64,000 nucleotides of DNA, taken from positions 1,617,976 to 1,681,975 of the forward strand of contig NZ_CP141212.1 in assembly GCF_035610345.1 (NCBI RefSeq), in the 5' to 3' direction. Shown here one piece after another: positions 34,900 through 44,893 of the stretch; positions within the stretch are counted from its first letter, which is position 1; every line of letters starts with the position of its first letter. Source of the DNA: Sinorhizobium meliloti. GTDB taxonomy: Bacteria; Pseudomonadota; Alphaproteobacteria; Rhizobiales; Rhizobiaceae. A program made the translations under genes and the position numbers. A model generated the notes under the pieces. It was not told where the DNA came from. It saw only the letters and a program-made list of their open reading frames with translations, and made no database searches.

Positions 34900-35032
34900 T
34901 GCAACCTCCATACGGCTTGAGGGGCAGAGCCCTCGACCTGGGGAGGACGAATTCTGCGGGATGCGAAAAGCGTCGTAATTAAGCTCCTCCAAAAAGTTCT
35001 CAAAAACTTCCAAACGCACTATAGATGCGCCT

Positions 35033-36541
35033 ATGCAGCGATCGCGCATCGTCTTTGGTCCGTTCGTCCTTGATCCGGGTGCGGGAACGCTCGTTCGGAA
35101 CGATGATCCCGTCGCCGTCGGCTATCGCGGGCTGAAGCTGCTTGAGGCGCTCGCCGGACGGCCGGGCGAAATCCTCGGAAAAGCCGAGTTGATGGATGCG
35201 GCGTGGCCGGGCAGGGCGGTCGAGGAAGGCAACCTCACCGTCCAGATCGCGCATCTGCGGAAAATGCTTGGTGCGCGCCCCGACGGCGGAGAATGGATCG
35301 CCACGGTTCCGCGGGTCGGCTACCGCTTCACTGGGCCTGTCGAACAGGTCGGTGGCGCGAAGCGAAATCCACTGGCGCTGCCCAACGAACCATCGATCGC
35401 CGTGTTGCCTTTCGTTAATTTCAGCAGCGATCCGGAGCAGGAATCCTTCGCTGATGGGTTGACCGAAGACCTGATCACCGACCTGTCCAGGATCTCCGGC
35501 CTTTTCGTCATCGCGCGCAACTCGGCCTTCGCCTTCAAAGGAAAGCCGAGGGACGTGCGCGAGATCGCCGCGGACCTTGGCGTACGCTATCTGCTGGAGG
35601 GTAGCGCACGACGCGCCGCGGGGCGCGTGCGCATCAACGCACAGCTGGTCGATGCGGTGAGCGGCAATCATCTATGGGCGGAACGCTTCGATCGCAGCCT
35701 CGAAGATATCTTTGCAGTTCAGGACGAGGTCACCGGCAAGATCGTGGAGGCGTTGCTCGGCCGGCTGCGCCCACAGCCGCCGCGCAATCGCCCCAAGAAT
35801 CTCGAGGCCTACGATCTCTGTGTGCGGGCGCGCAAACTGATCGATGATTCGCCTCAGACGGCGCGGGAAGCGCATCTGATGCTCACGCGCGCGATTTCGC
35901 TTGATCCGGAATATGCCGAGGCCAATCGCTGGCTTGCCATGAACCACTGGATGAGATGGGTGCATTGGGGCGAACCGGTCGAGCCGAACCGTAGCATTGC
36001 TTTGGAACTGGCACGCAAAGCCGTGGCGATCGATCCGAACGATGCCGGCTGCCATTGGGTGCTGGCCAACCTGCTTGCATATGAGCGCAGCTTCGCCGAG
36101 GCGGATGCGGAATTCGCCAAGGCGATCGAGCTCGACCCGAATGAGGCCGATACCTGGGCGACTTTATCCGACATAGCGGTCTTGGCCGGGCGGGTGGAGG
36201 AGGGCCTTGAGCACATCCGCAAGGCGTTCCGGCTGAACCCGTTTCCGGCAAGCTGGTACTATCTGACGCTCGGCCAGGCCCAATATGCCGCCGGCGAATA
36301 CGAAGCCGCCGTCGAGACACTGCGGAGGGACGAGACGTATCGTACCAGCTCGCGACGTTTCCTGGCGGCAAGCCTTGCCCAACTGGGCCGGCTCGACGAG
36401 GCGCGCGCCGAGGTCGAACTGTTCCTCGTCGCCAACCCGCATTTCACAACCCGACACTGGGCGAGTACGGAGCCGTTCCGCGACCCTGTGACGCTTGCGC
36501 ATTTCGTTGACGGTTACCGCAAGGCGGGTCTACCGGAGTGA
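35033..36541 (+). CDS. Winged-helix regulator with TolB-like and TPR domains
   Basis: A 502-aa one-component protein. Residues ~5-105 form an OmpR/CadC-type winged helix (GYRGLKLLEALAGRPGEIL...IAHLRKMLG...VPRVGYRF). Residues ~115-235 are the TolB-N/FlgO-like domain found in CyaA-associated proteins (SIAVLPFVNFSSDPEQESF, FADGLTEDLITDLSRI). The remainder is TPR repeats (~250-480). No membrane helix is evident. Rhizobia have many such proteins, often with an adenylate cyclase domain, which is absent here. No clear ribosome site precedes the ATG. Confidence 0.82.
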   Translation: MQRSRIVFGPFVLDPGAGTLVRNDDPVAVGYRGLKLLEALAGRPGEILGKAELMDAAWPGRAVEEGNLTVQIAHLRKMLGARPDGGEWIATVPRVGYRFTGPVEQVGGAKRNPLALPNEPSIAVLPFVNFSSDPEQESFADGLTEDLITDLSRISGLFVIARNSAFAFKGKPRDVREIAADLGVRYLLEGSARRAAGRVRINAQLVDAVSGNHLWAERFDRSLEDIFAVQDEVTGKIVEALLGRLRPQPPRNRPKNLEAYDLCVRARKLIDDSPQTAREAHLMLTRAISLDPEYAEANRWLAMNHWMRWVHWGEPVEPNRSIALELARKAVAIDPNDAGCHWVLANLLAYERSFAEADAEFAKAIELDPNEADTWATLSDIAVLAGRVEEGLEHIRKAFRLNPFPASWYYLTLGQAQYAAGEYEAAVETLRRDETYRTSSRRFLAASLAQLGRLDEARAEVELFLVANPHFTTRHWASTEPFRDPVTLAHFVDGYRKAGLPE

Positions 36542-36568
36542 CGCGTATCCATCGTCCGTTCGTGGGGC

Positions 36569-36961
36569 CTATTCCTCGAAGCGACTCGTTTCATCACGAT
36601 CCCGCTCGTATCGTCTCTTGAGGGGAAACGGCGGCAGCCAGGATTCGCGACGAACGGTCCAGCTTTCGTAGGTTGGCGTCAATTGATCCGGGGCGTCCAG
36701 GGATCCCAGGTTCACCTCGATTTCGTCTCCGGTGCGTGCGAAGACGGTCGAGCCGCAACGGGGACAGAAATGCCGACCGGCGTAATCGCGTGTCTCGCCA
36801 TCGACCGTCACAGAATCCTCAGGGAAAATGGCGGACGCGTGAAAAAGGGCCCCGTGATGCTTGCGGCAGTCGAGACAATGGCAAAGACCGACTCGGTATG
36901 GTCGTCCCGACGCCACCAATCGCAAGTTGCCGCACAGGCAACCGCCTGTGAATCGGTCCAT
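36569..36961 (-). CDS. GFA-family (glutathione-dependent formaldehyde-activating-like) zinc protein
   Basis: A 130-aa protein with the GFA/CENP-V fold. Zinc cysteines are in GGCLCGNLRL, LCHCLDCRKHHGALF and HFCPRCGSTVF. The family prototype catalyses S-hydroxymethylglutathione formation, but most members are uncharacterised. Full length for the family. It converges on the winged-helix/TPR gene with 27 bases between stops. Confidence 0.87.
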   Translation of the reverse strand: MDRFTGGCLCGNLRLVASGRPYRVGLCHCLDCRKHHGALFHASAIFPEDSVTVDGETRDYAGRHFCPRCGSTVFARTGDEIEVNLGSLDAPDQLTPTYESWTVRRESWLPPFPLKRRYERDRDETSRFEE

Positions 36962-37195
36962 ACCGTGTCTCCCTTAAATCAAGCGGTTCAGCGTTGACGT
37001 TGTCCGGCATCCCGAGAGGTGCGGCTTGTCGCATGTCTATCTTGTAGAATGTGACGGGCTGGTCCGGGTTGCAAGAGCCGGGCCGGGTGAGGGGCTTTCT
37101 TTCCCTTGCTTAGCTTTTCGGGGTTTCAATCTCCGCGCTCTTGGGAGATCGTTCCGGATAAATTCAAGCGACCGGATTCGCCAGGAGCGCGCGCA

Positions 37196-37936
37196 ATGCT
37201 TCCGGAAATTAAGCTCGTTGCGGACGTGGACGTAGTGGCCATGTCGCCACTGGTTCGCGGCATGGTCATGGCCATCTCCTATGCCGAGACCGAAGGCGGC
37301 ATCGGTCTGACTGCGTCCGGTGCGATGAACCGTAAGTTTGTGCACTGGGCCGCTGTTCACTTCGATTGGCCCGGCAACACTCCGGAGGATCTATACAGCG
37401 TCAACAAGGTTCTGAACGAAGCTGACATGCCGCCGCTTTCGGTGGTCCACGACATGCTCAAGCACCTAAGGCTTGTGCGGCGAAAAAAAGACCGACTGTT
37501 TCCCACCAAACGCGGTCGGGATTTTCTTGCAAGACCCCACACCTTCTTCGATCAGATCGCGACGGATTATCTTTATGCCTATATCGACTACGGGCAGACA
37601 CGGGACGATGTGCGTGTGCGGATGCGGTGGTGGCACGTCTTTCTCAATCTTATCAATATCAAGGCGAGAAAGGGCTGTTCGCTGGACGACCTGGTGAGCG
37701 AGTTATACCCGAGGCAGTCGTACTCGCTGGCGCAAGCAGAAATGATTATCCAAGCTACGACGATCAGAGGGGAGTTCCGCTACGACATTGTTCGGCCCCT
37801 GTGCTGGCTGGGATTGCTGCAGGAAGAGCGCGAAGGGCTAGATTTTCTGCAGGACGGTACCTATTACAAAACACCTCTATGGAAAGCCTGTTTAGAGTTG
37901 GAATCCGATACGGAAGCCGAGATCACTGTCTCTTGA
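37196..37936 (+). CDS. Orphan protein of unknown function, winged-helix-like
   Basis: About 246 aa from the ATG at 37196 (AGGAG nine bases upstream); 30 further codons exist upstream. Recognisable pattern: GGIGLTASGAMNRKFVHW and LVRRKKDRLFPTKRGRDFLA, two short helix-strand units where LT-x-x-G and PTKRG recur, as in winged-helix-like halves of plasmid pRiA4b ORF-3-type proteins. The rest (RVRMRWWHVFLNLI, YDIVRPLCWLGLL) has no motif I recognise. Base composition is less GC-rich than the neighbours and the gene is isolated, suggesting acquisition. Confidence 0.6.
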   Translation: MLPEIKLVADVDVVAMSPLVRGMVMAISYAETEGGIGLTASGAMNRKFVHWAAVHFDWPGNTPEDLYSVNKVLNEADMPPLSVVHDMLKHLRLVRRKKDRLFPTKRGRDFLARPHTFFDQIATDYLYAYIDYGQTRDDVRVRMRWWHVFLNLINIKARKGCSLDDLVSELYPRQSYSLAQAEMIIQATTIRGEFRYDIVRPLCWLGLLQEEREGLDFLQDGTYYKTPLWKACLELESDTEAEITVS

Positions 37937-38122
37937 GGCACGTGCAAAGATGTCCAAGAGGCAAGCCATTGTTTTTCTTGCCATGTCGCACTTGGAAATA
38001 GAATGTACCCCCGCTACATGCATCCATCGCATAAGATAGATTATGGAACAGATCGCTGTGATCTAAGAGAGGCGTAAGTCGCATCGGATCAGTGACTTAT
38101 ATAAGATCTCTGATATGGGACT

Positions 38123-38959
38123 TTATGCGTCTTCCGCCGACGGCCGGTCGATATCGAATTCCATGCGCATCATGTCGTAAGCCGGCTCGACGTGATCCGG
38201 CGTCTCCGCGCACACGGTCTCGTAATCCATCGGCACATGCATATGCGTGAGCACGGCGCGTTTCGGCCGCAGTCGGTTGATCCACACGAGCGACTGCACC
38301 AGGGACAAGTGACTCGGGTGAAATTTGTACTGCAGCGTGTCGATGACGAGCAGATCGAGTCCGCCGAGCTTCCCGACCGTCTCTGCCGGAAAGTCGCTGA
38401 CGTCGCTGCAATAGGCAAAACCGCCGATACGGAAGCCGAGCGAATGGACGTTGCCGTGAAACTGCATCAGCGGCTCGAACGAGATTGGCCCGCCGGCGCC
38501 ATGGATGGTCAACGGCGGCAGGTCGTCGGGAATCACATAGGGGTCGACGATCGGCGGATAGCCGCTGCCTGGCGGCGACTCCAGACAATAGCGGAAGCCG
38601 TCGCGAATACGGGCCATCGTGAACGCATCGGCCCAGATCGGCACGCGCCTGCGATTCTCGATGACGAAACCGCGCAGATCGTCGATCCCGTGCAGATGGT
38701 CCGCATGGGCATGGGTGTAGAGCACGGCATCGATGTGGCGTACATTCGCCGCGATCATCTGGGCTCGGAAATCCGGGCCGGTGTCGATCACCACGGTCGT
38801 CTTGCCGCCGTCCGGCGCAAACTGTTCTACGAGCAAGGCCGCTCGCATGCGACGGTTGCGCGGGTTCGACGGATCGCAGGCGCCCCAATCACCGGTGATG
38901 CGCGGCACGCCCGGCGACGAGCCGCAGCCCAGAATGGTGAAGACCCGCCGAAACGCCAT
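38123..38959 (-). CDS. Metallo-beta-lactamase-fold phosphodiesterase (PhnP-like)
   Basis: A 278-aa MBL-fold hydrolase. Metal ligands are in THAHADHLHGID, with later ligands in YCSDVSD and LTHMHVP. The start (GCGSSPGVPRITGDWGACDP) is typical of the PhnP/cyclic-phosphodiesterase group. It starts one base after the tatD stop, so translation is coupled; the metG-tatD-MBL order is common in Rhizobiales, hinting at a housekeeping nucleotide or phosphodiester role. Confidence 0.85.
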   Translation of the reverse strand: MAFRRVFTILGCGSSPGVPRITGDWGACDPSNPRNRRMRAALLVEQFAPDGGKTTVVIDTGPDFRAQMIAANVRHIDAVLYTHAHADHLHGIDDLRGFVIENRRRVPIWADAFTMARIRDGFRYCLESPPGSGYPPIVDPYVIPDDLPPLTIHGAGGPISFEPLMQFHGNVHSLGFRIGGFAYCSDVSDFPAETVGKLGGLDLLVIDTLQYKFHPSHLSLVQSLVWINRLRPKRAVLTHMHVPMDYETVCAETPDHVEPAYDMMRMEFDIDRPSAEDA

Positions 38960-38960
38960 T

Positions 38961-39740
38961 TCAAAGCCTCGGCATCTTCGAGAAGATCCTGAAGGCGTTT
39001 TCGGTGGTGATTTCGGCAATCTGCTCGCTGGAGACGCCGATGGCTTGCGCCAGCACCTCGGCCGTGTGCGCCACGTAGGCCGGTTCGTTGCGCTTGCCGC
39101 GGAAGGGCTTCGGTGCCAAATAGGGCGCGTCCGTCTCGACGATCATCCGATCGCGCGGGACTGTCCTGGCGATGTCCCTCAGTTCCTCGGATTTCGGGAA
39201 TGTCAGGATCCCCGAAAAGGACACATAGCCGCCGAGCTCGACGCCGATTCGGGCGAGGTCCGGGCCGGACGAGAAGCAATGGAGAAGGAAGGGGAAGGCG
39301 CCCTTCCCCGATTCCTCGGTTAGAATCGCAGCCATATCGTCGTCGGCCGACCTGCTATGGATGACGAGCGGCAGTCCGGTTGTTCGCGCCGCCGCGATAT
39401 GCCGCCTCAATCCCTCCGCCTGCGCGTCGCGCGGCGCGTTGTCGTAAAAATAATCCAGCCCCGCCTCGCCGATCGCGACGACCTTGGGATGGGCGGAGAG
39501 CCGAACGAGATCGTCGGCCGTCACGTCCAGTTCCTCATCGGCATTATGAGGATGCGTGCCGACGGAACAGAAGACGTTCGGATATTTTTCGGCGATGGCG
39601 AGGATCGTGTCGAACCGTTTCACCCGGGTCGAAATCGTCACCATCTGCGCGACGCCGGCCTCGCGCGCGCGCTCGATGATTGCGTCGCGTTCGGCCTCAA
39701 AATCCGGAAAATCGAGGTGGCAATGGGTGTCGATCAGCAT
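38961..39740 (-). CDS. tatD: TatD-family metal-dependent deoxyribonuclease
   Basis: A 259-aa TIM-barrel hydrolase. Metal ligands: DTHCHLD at residues 4-10, the Glu in AIGEAGLDY, the His in LVIHSRSA and LLHCFSS, and the Asp in VETDAPYL. TatD proteins are 3'-5' DNases linked to repair and DNA turnover. It starts 14 bases after metG ends and is coupled to the MBL gene downstream. Confidence 0.93.
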   Translation of the reverse strand: MLIDTHCHLDFPDFEAERDAIIERAREAGVAQMVTISTRVKRFDTILAIAEKYPNVFCSVGTHPHNADEELDVTADDLVRLSAHPKVVAIGEAGLDYFYDNAPRDAQAEGLRRHIAAARTTGLPLVIHSRSADDDMAAILTEESGKGAFPFLLHCFSSGPDLARIGVELGGYVSFSGILTFPKSEELRDIARTVPRDRMIVETDAPYLAPKPFRGKRNEPAYVAHTAEVLAQAIGVSSEQIAEITTENAFRIFSKMPRL

Positions 39741-39754
39741 GCTTTCGTCTTCGT

Positions 39755-41305
39755 TCAGGCTTCCGGCGCGACGTAGCGCGGGAAGACCGGCTTGGGTGCT
39801 TCGAGCGGCGTTCCCGACACGAGGCGCCCGGCTTCGCCGAGATGGGCGAAATCGCGGCGGTCGGCCGGTACGGCGACGAGATCGAGGAGTTTTCCCGCCG
39901 ATTCCGGCATGAATGGCTGCAGAAGGATCGCGACCTGGCGAACGACCTCCGCCGTGACGTAAAGCACGGTTGCCATGCGGCTCGGATCGGTCTTCTTCAG
40001 CGCCCAGGGCTCCTGGCCTGCGAAGTAGCGGTCGGTCTCGGAAACGACGGCGATGATCGCCGCAAGTGCGCGATGAATGAGCTGCTTGCCCATTTCCTCG
40101 CGTGCGGTGTCGATCAGCGAGTCGGCGGCGGCGAGCATCGCCTTGTCTTCGTCGGTCAGCGGTCCACAGAGCGGAATTTGGCCGTCACAATTCTTGACGA
40201 TCATCGACAGGGAACGGCTGGCGAGATTGCCGATCCCGTTGGCGAGGTCGGAATTGATGCGGGTCGCGATCCCCTCCTCGCTGTAGCTGCCGTCCTGGCC
40301 GAACGAGACTTCGCGAAGAAAGAAATAGCGGATCTGATCGAGGCCGAAATGCTCGACCAGATTGAACGGATCGACCACGTTGCCGAGCGACTTCGACATC
40401 TTCTCGCCCTTGTTGAGCAGGAATCCGTGAGCGAAGACGCGCTTGGGAAGCGGAAGACCGGCCGACATCAGGAATGCCGGCCAATAGACGGCGTGGAAAC
40501 GGATGATGTCCTTGCCGATGACGTGGATGTTTGCCGGCCAGAACTTCGCGCGCGGACCCGTCGGGTCGGTCAGATAGCCGGTGGCGGTGACGTAGTTGGT
40601 CAGCGCGTCGACCCACACATACATCACATGAGCGGGATCGTTCGGAACTTTGATTCCCCAGTCGAATGTGGTGCGCGAGACGGAGAGGTCCTTCAAGCCC
40701 GACTTGACGAAGGAAATGACCTCGTTGCGCCGTTCCGCCGGACCGATGAAGTCGGGATTTTCCTCGTAGTGCTTGAGGAGCTTGTCCTGGTAGGCGGACA
40801 GCCGGAAGAAATAGCTCTCTTCCTCCACCCATTCCACGGGCGTTCCCTGCGGTCCGTAACGTACGCCGTCGTCGCGCAGTTCCGTCTCGTTTTCCTGGTA
40901 ATAGGCCTCGTCTCGAACGGAATACCACCCGGCATAGGAATCCTTGTAAAGGTCGCCCGCCTCGCCCATGCGGATCCAGATCGCCTGCGAGGCCTCGTGG
41001 TGGCGCTGTTCGGTCGTGCGGATGAAATCGTCGTTGGAGGCGTTGAGCAGCCGCGCCATATTCTGGAACTCGGCCGAATTGCGGGCGGCAAGCTCCTGCG
41101 GCGAAATTCCTTCCTTCTTCGCCGTCTGCTGCATCTTCTGTCCATGCTCGTCCGTCCCAGTCAGGAAGAAGACCTCACGCCCGTCAAGCCGCTGAAAGCG
41201 TGCCATGGCATCCGTCGCGATCAGTTCATAGGCATGACCGATATGCGGCTTGCCGTTCGGATAGGAAATCGCGGTGGTGATGTAGAACGGGGACGTATCT
41301 CTCAT
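39755..41305 (-). CDS. metG: Methionyl-tRNA synthetase
   Basis: A 516-aa class I synthetase charging tRNA-Met. The HIGH motif appears as PHIGHAYE near residue 20, and the KMSKS motif in [14 protein letters not shown] near residue 300. It is the short form without the four-cysteine zinc knuckle insert doubled or the C-terminal tRNA-binding extension, as usual in alphaproteobacteria. Part of the rlpA-dac-tmk-holB-metG-tatD-MBL reverse-strand run. Confidence 0.96.
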   Translation of the reverse strand: MRDTSPFYITTAISYPNGKPHIGHAYELIATDAMARFQRLDGREVFFLTGTDEHGQKMQQTAKKEGISPQELAARNSAEFQNMARLLNASNDDFIRTTEQRHHEASQAIWIRMGEAGDLYKDSYAGWYSVRDEAYYQENETELRDDGVRYGPQGTPVEWVEEESYFFRLSAYQDKLLKHYEENPDFIGPAERRNEVISFVKSGLKDLSVSRTTFDWGIKVPNDPAHVMYVWVDALTNYVTATGYLTDPTGPRAKFWPANIHVIGKDIIRFHAVYWPAFLMSAGLPLPKRVFAHGFLLNKGEKMSKSLGNVVDPFNLVEHFGLDQIRYFFLREVSFGQDGSYSEEGIATRINSDLANGIGNLASRSLSMIVKNCDGQIPLCGPLTDEDKAMLAAADSLIDTAREEMGKQLIHRALAAIIAVVSETDRYFAGQEPWALKKTDPSRMATVLYVTAEVVRQVAILLQPFMPESAGKLLDLVAVPADRRDFAHLGEAGRLVSGTPLEAPKPVFPRYVAPEA

Positions 41306-41592
41306 AGCGGGCTTCGATATCCTCGGGACAGAAACTATGGGGTGCTATTACCGCATCGCCTTCGGGTAGGAAACCGGTAGATCACGTTGAATTTAGGCCG
41401 GAGCGACCTGACCATGGCCGTGAACCGTCTTCGAGGGAGAAAATTCGGGCTCCGCGGAAACCTCGCATACCCTTCTCCACCCGGAGCGCAAGAGAAAGCT
41501 TCTCTCCAGCCGCGGGGCTTCCCGCGATATCAGACGGGATTGACACGAAAGATCGTCTGGAACAAAACAAAAACAAACTGGGGGAGAAGTGT

Positions 41593-41898
41593 GTGCTCAA
41601 CGAACTCAGACGAAAATTCGAGAAAGCGTCGGCGGGCTATGCGGCGATGCATTTGATCAGCCGTGATCCGGATTGGTTTATATTGAAACTGCAGGAGGAA
41701 ATGGGGGAACTGACGCAGGCCTGGAACAACGCCACAGGACGGGGGCGCGACCGACAGGTCTCCCCGGAGACGCTGCGCCAGTCGATCGCCGACGAAACGG
41801 CCGATCTCCTCGGCCACGTTCTGCTCTTCGCCCACCACAACGATATAGACCTGGCTGCGGCAATCGAGCGAAAATGGAAGTTCGCTCCCGACCTATAG
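41593..41898 (+). CDS. MazG-like nucleotide pyrophosphohydrolase
   Basis: A 101-aa all-alpha NTP pyrophosphatase. The Mg-binding motif is spread over LQEEMGELTQAW and DETADLLGHVLLF (E-x2-E ... E-x2-D). Such enzymes hydrolyse non-canonical or excess nucleoside triphosphates. Start GTG at 41593 follows GGGGGAGAA. It lies on the strand opposite to its neighbours, between metG and holB, and overlaps the 3' end of holB by six bases. Confidence 0.82.
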   Translation: MLNELRRKFEKASAGYAAMHLISRDPDWFILKLQEEMGELTQAWNNATGRGRDRQVSPETLRQSIADETADLLGHVLLFAHHNDIDLAAAIERKWKFAPDL

Positions 41899-42924
41899 AG
41901 CTTCCTTGAGATCATCGAGGAGGGAAAGAACCGTCTGCTTGCGGTCGAGGTTATAGGCCGCGCTCAGCGTCAGGCGTTCGCCAACGGTGCTGGACAGCCT
42001 GGCGAACCGTTCGGCCGCGCCGACGTCGCCGGCGATCGCCGCCTCGCGAGCCATCCGCATGATGCGCCCCGACAGCAGCGACGAAAAGAAATCGAAGATC
42101 GTTTCGCTGTCCTTGCCCGAAAGCACGTCGGCCAGCTTGTGCATGTTCTTGCGAACGGCCGGGCCCTGCCCCGCCAGAATGTCTTCGAAAGCCTCGGCTA
42201 TATCCAGCCCGCCATAATTGACGAGCTTCAGCGCCTCAGAAACGCTGCCGTTTGCGGCGGCGAGAACGCGCTCTGCATTCAGACCCGCGAGATCGAGCCC
42301 GAGATGCGCAAGCGCCTGGCGCAGGGCTTCCGTGTCCAGAGGCTTCAGCCGCAAAGGCAGGCAACGCGAGCGGATGGTCGGCAGGAGTTTTCCCGGCGCA
42401 TGGGTGAGCACCAGAAACAGCGAACGGCGCGGCGGCTCCTCCAACATCTTCAAAATGGCATTGGCGGCGTTGCGGTTGAGATCGTCGGCCGGATCGATGA
42501 TGACGATGCGCCAGTTTCCGGTGCCGGACGTCTGGCCGAAGAACTTGCCGGCGCGGCGAACCTCGTCGACCGTGATCGCGCCCTTCGTCCTGCCCGTCTT
42601 TTCGTCCACTGGGCGCGCGAGATGCAGGAGATTGTGCGATGCGCCCGAACCGAGCTGTCTCGTGACGATAGAGGCGGGATCAGGGTCGGCAAGCCTTTCG
42701 GGGGCGTCTGCCGGATCCGGATGGCTCAGGACATGATTGGCGAAGCGGAAGGCGAGTGTGGCCTTGCCTATCCCCTCCGGCCCTTCGATCAGGATCGCGT
42801 GATGACCCTTTCCGGACCGGTAGCTCTGTGCGAGAAAGGCTTCCGCCTCCCGATGACCGAAGAGCTTGCTGTTCATCACGGGAGCAAGCGCGCCCTCCAG
42901 CACACCTGGCTGTTCCGGGGTCAT
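41893..42924 (-). CDS. holB: DNA polymerase III delta-prime subunit
   Basis: A 343-aa AAA+ clamp-loader subunit. Walker A is [12 protein letters not shown] near residue 48; the sensor region is [17 protein letters not shown] and the arginine stretch [11 protein letters not shown] is the delta-prime SRC-type motif. It helps load the beta clamp. Its ATG overlaps the tmk stop (ATGA), the standard tmk-holB coupling. Confidence 0.94.
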   Translation of the reverse strand: MTPEQPGVLEGALAPVMNSKLFGHREAEAFLAQSYRSGKGHHAILIEGPEGIGKATLAFRFANHVLSHPDPADAPERLADPDPASIVTRQLGSGASHNLLHLARPVDEKTGRTKGAITVDEVRRAGKFFGQTSGTGNWRIVIIDPADDLNRNAANAILKMLEEPPRRSLFLVLTHAPGKLLPTIRSRCLPLRLKPLDTEALRQALAHLGLDLAGLNAERVLAAANGSVSEALKLVNYGGLDIAEAFEDILAGQGPAVRKNMHKLADVLSGKDSETIFDFFSSLLSGRIMRMAREAAIAGDVGAAERFARLSSTVGERLTLSAAYNLDRKQTVLSLLDDLKEAL

Positions 42925-43625
42925 GACGTCGCTTCCGCATTCGAGGGTTGCGGCTTGCCCTCAAGCGGCAATAGCGCCTCGACGAGACTCAATACTTCGG
43001 CAGCGATCGCGGTCGGCGGACGGTTGGCATCGACGACGCGGCATCGCTCCGGATCGGCCGCGGCAATATCGAGAAAGGCTTCGCGCCGCTTTTCATGCGT
43101 CGCCAGCTGTTCCTTTTCAAATCGGTCGGGACTGTCGTTTGCGGCGCGCCGGCGGGCGCGCTCCAGCCCGACCGAGGCGGGAAGATCGAAAATGATGGTG
43201 CAGTCGGGAATGACACCGTTCACCGCAACGCGTTCCATGGTCTCGACGAAAGCCGGTTCCAGATTGCCGGTCACGCCCTGATAGACGCGCGAGGAATCCA
43301 TGAACCGATCGCAAAGGACGATCGTTCCTTGCTGGAGCGCCGGCCGGATCACCTCCTCGACATGGTCGCTGCGGGCGGCCGCAAAGAGGATCGCCTCCAT
43401 CCGGACTCCGAAGGACTCCGCCGCGCCCGAAAGAAGGACGTGGCGAACGGCTTCGGCACCCGCGGAGCCTCCCGGCTCGCGCGTGGTGAGCACGCGGTAG
43501 CCGCGCGCGCTCAGCGCTTGCGCAAGAAGGCGCATCTGGGTCGACTTGCCGGCCCCCTCTCCCCCCTCGAATGTTATGAACAAACCCTTGGTCAGCGACA
43601 CTTCAATTCCCGGATCGGCGTGCAT
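42921..43625 (-). CDS. tmk: Thymidylate kinase
   Basis: A 234-aa kinase converting dTMP to dTDP. P-loop [12 protein letters not shown] near residue 20, the DRx motif as [13 protein letters not shown] near 105, and the LID region [15 protein letters not shown]. An internal start around residue 12 is possible, since the first ~12 residues precede the first beta strand. Overlaps holB and follows the dac gene. Confidence 0.95.
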   Translation of the reverse strand: MHADPGIEVSLTKGLFITFEGGEGAGKSTQMRLLAQALSARGYRVLTTREPGGSAGAEAVRHVLLSGAAESFGVRMEAILFAAARSDHVEEVIRPALQQGTIVLCDRFMDSSRVYQGVTGNLEPAFVETMERVAVNGVIPDCTIIFDLPASVGLERARRRAANDSPDRFEKEQLATHEKRREAFLDIAAADPERCRVVDANRPPTAIAAEVLSLVEALLPLEGKPQPSNAEATS

Positions 43626-43682
43626 TATCGTCCCTGTTTAGCCGATCGGTCCCGCGGAAGGAACCGTCGCAAAGCGCATTTG

Positions 43683-44837
43683 TCACAGCCAGAAGAACAG
43701 CAGTTCCTGCAGCGCGTCGAGCGCCCGGCTCGTGAGCGTTCCGGACTCGACCGCCCTCGCCGTCTTCACGGGAACTTCCCGCAGCAGCTTGTCCCCGTTC
43801 CAGAGCTTGACGACGCCGACCTGCTGACCGGCAGCGACGGGTGCGTTGAGCGGCCATTTGTAGACGATGCGTGCCGTCAGCCGTTCGGGATTTTTTACCG
43901 GCAGCAGAACGTCGACCGGGCTGCCCGCCACGAGCGCCACTCGGGAATCCGCACCGCCGTAGACGCTCGCCTCTCCGATGGTTTCACCATCTGCGAAAAT
44001 GCGCCGTTTCTCGAAAGCGGTCATCGCCCAATCCAGGACCCTGCGGCTCTCGTCGATTCTCTCCTTTTCGCTCTCGAGGCCCCCCATCGCGAGAAAGACG
44101 CGGCGGTCGCCGCGTTGCATCGAGACGGCGAGCGAGAAGCCGAAACCCTCCGCAAAGCCGGTCGCCAACCCGTCGACGCCGACGTTTGCCGCGATCAGAG
44201 GGTTCTTGTTGCGCTGAAGGATCTTGTTCCACTCGAATTCCGGCTGCGAATAGAGCCGATAGTAATTCGGGTGCGCCTCGTACAGGTGCCGCGTAAGGGC
44301 GACGAGTTCGCGCATCGTGATCTTGTTTTCCGGATGCGGCAGCCCCGTGGCATTCCTGAATGTGGCGACCGGCAGCCCCAGCTCGCGGGCCCGCTTGGTC
44401 ATCAGTTCGGCAAAAGCAGCCTCGCTGCCAGCTATTCCCTCAGCGAGGACAATGCACGCATCGTTGGCGAGTTGCACCGTTGCGCCCTGGATGAGATCGG
44501 CAACGCGAATCCTGGATTTGATCGCGGCGAACATCGTTGCAGTGCCGGAGGGGGCCCCGCCTGTACGCCACGCATGTTCAGAAACCTCGAAACTCGTCTC
44601 GGACGTCAGGTCGCCCTTATCCAGGGCCTCGAAAACCACCTCCATCGCCATGAGTTTGGCGAGCGAGGCAGGCGGGACGGGTGCATCCTCGTCGCGTGAA
44701 AAGAGCACTGTGCCCGTCTCGGCATCGACGAGATATATCTGCTTCGCTTTGGTGTCGAAGGCGGGCGTCTGTGCGACCGCTGGTCCCGAAACGATGGCCG
44801 CGAGGAAACCTACGACCGCAAGCCACTTCATGCGCAT
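43683..44837 (-). CDS. D-alanyl-D-alanine carboxypeptidase homologue with altered active site
   Basis: A 384-aa class-C low-molecular-weight PBP: signal peptide (LAVVGFLAAIVSGPAVAQ), transpeptidase-like domain, and a C-terminal PBP5_C beta domain ending in an amphipathic helix. The acylation motif SxxK is present (PPASLAKLMAME). The SxN motif, normally SAN or SGN, reads LAN in VQLANDACIVLAE, and the KTG motif reads ATG in DGLATGFAEGFG. Two of three catalytic motifs are therefore changed, so carboxypeptidase activity is doubtful. It lies between rlpA and tmk in an otherwise normal operon. Confidence 0.9.
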   Translation of the reverse strand: MRMKWLAVVGFLAAIVSGPAVAQTPAFDTKAKQIYLVDAETGTVLFSRDEDAPVPPASLAKLMAMEVVFEALDKGDLTSETSFEVSEHAWRTGGAPSGTATMFAAIKSRIRVADLIQGATVQLANDACIVLAEGIAGSEAAFAELMTKRARELGLPVATFRNATGLPHPENKITMRELVALTRHLYEAHPNYYRLYSQPEFEWNKILQRNKNPLIAANVGVDGLATGFAEGFGFSLAVSMQRGDRRVFLAMGGLESEKERIDESRRVLDWAMTAFEKRRIFADGETIGEASVYGGADSRVALVAGSPVDVLLPVKNPERLTARIVYKWPLNAPVAAGQQVGVVKLWNGDKLLREVPVKTARAVESGTLTSRALDALQELLFFWL

Positions 44838-44893
44838 GAGAAACTCCGGTTCTGCATGGGCATATCAGCGCGAAAAGCCCTCTTCAACCGGCG

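Noticed and set aside
39680..41380. Forward open frame of 566 codons across metG
   Set aside because: Antisense to metG; no recognisable domain.
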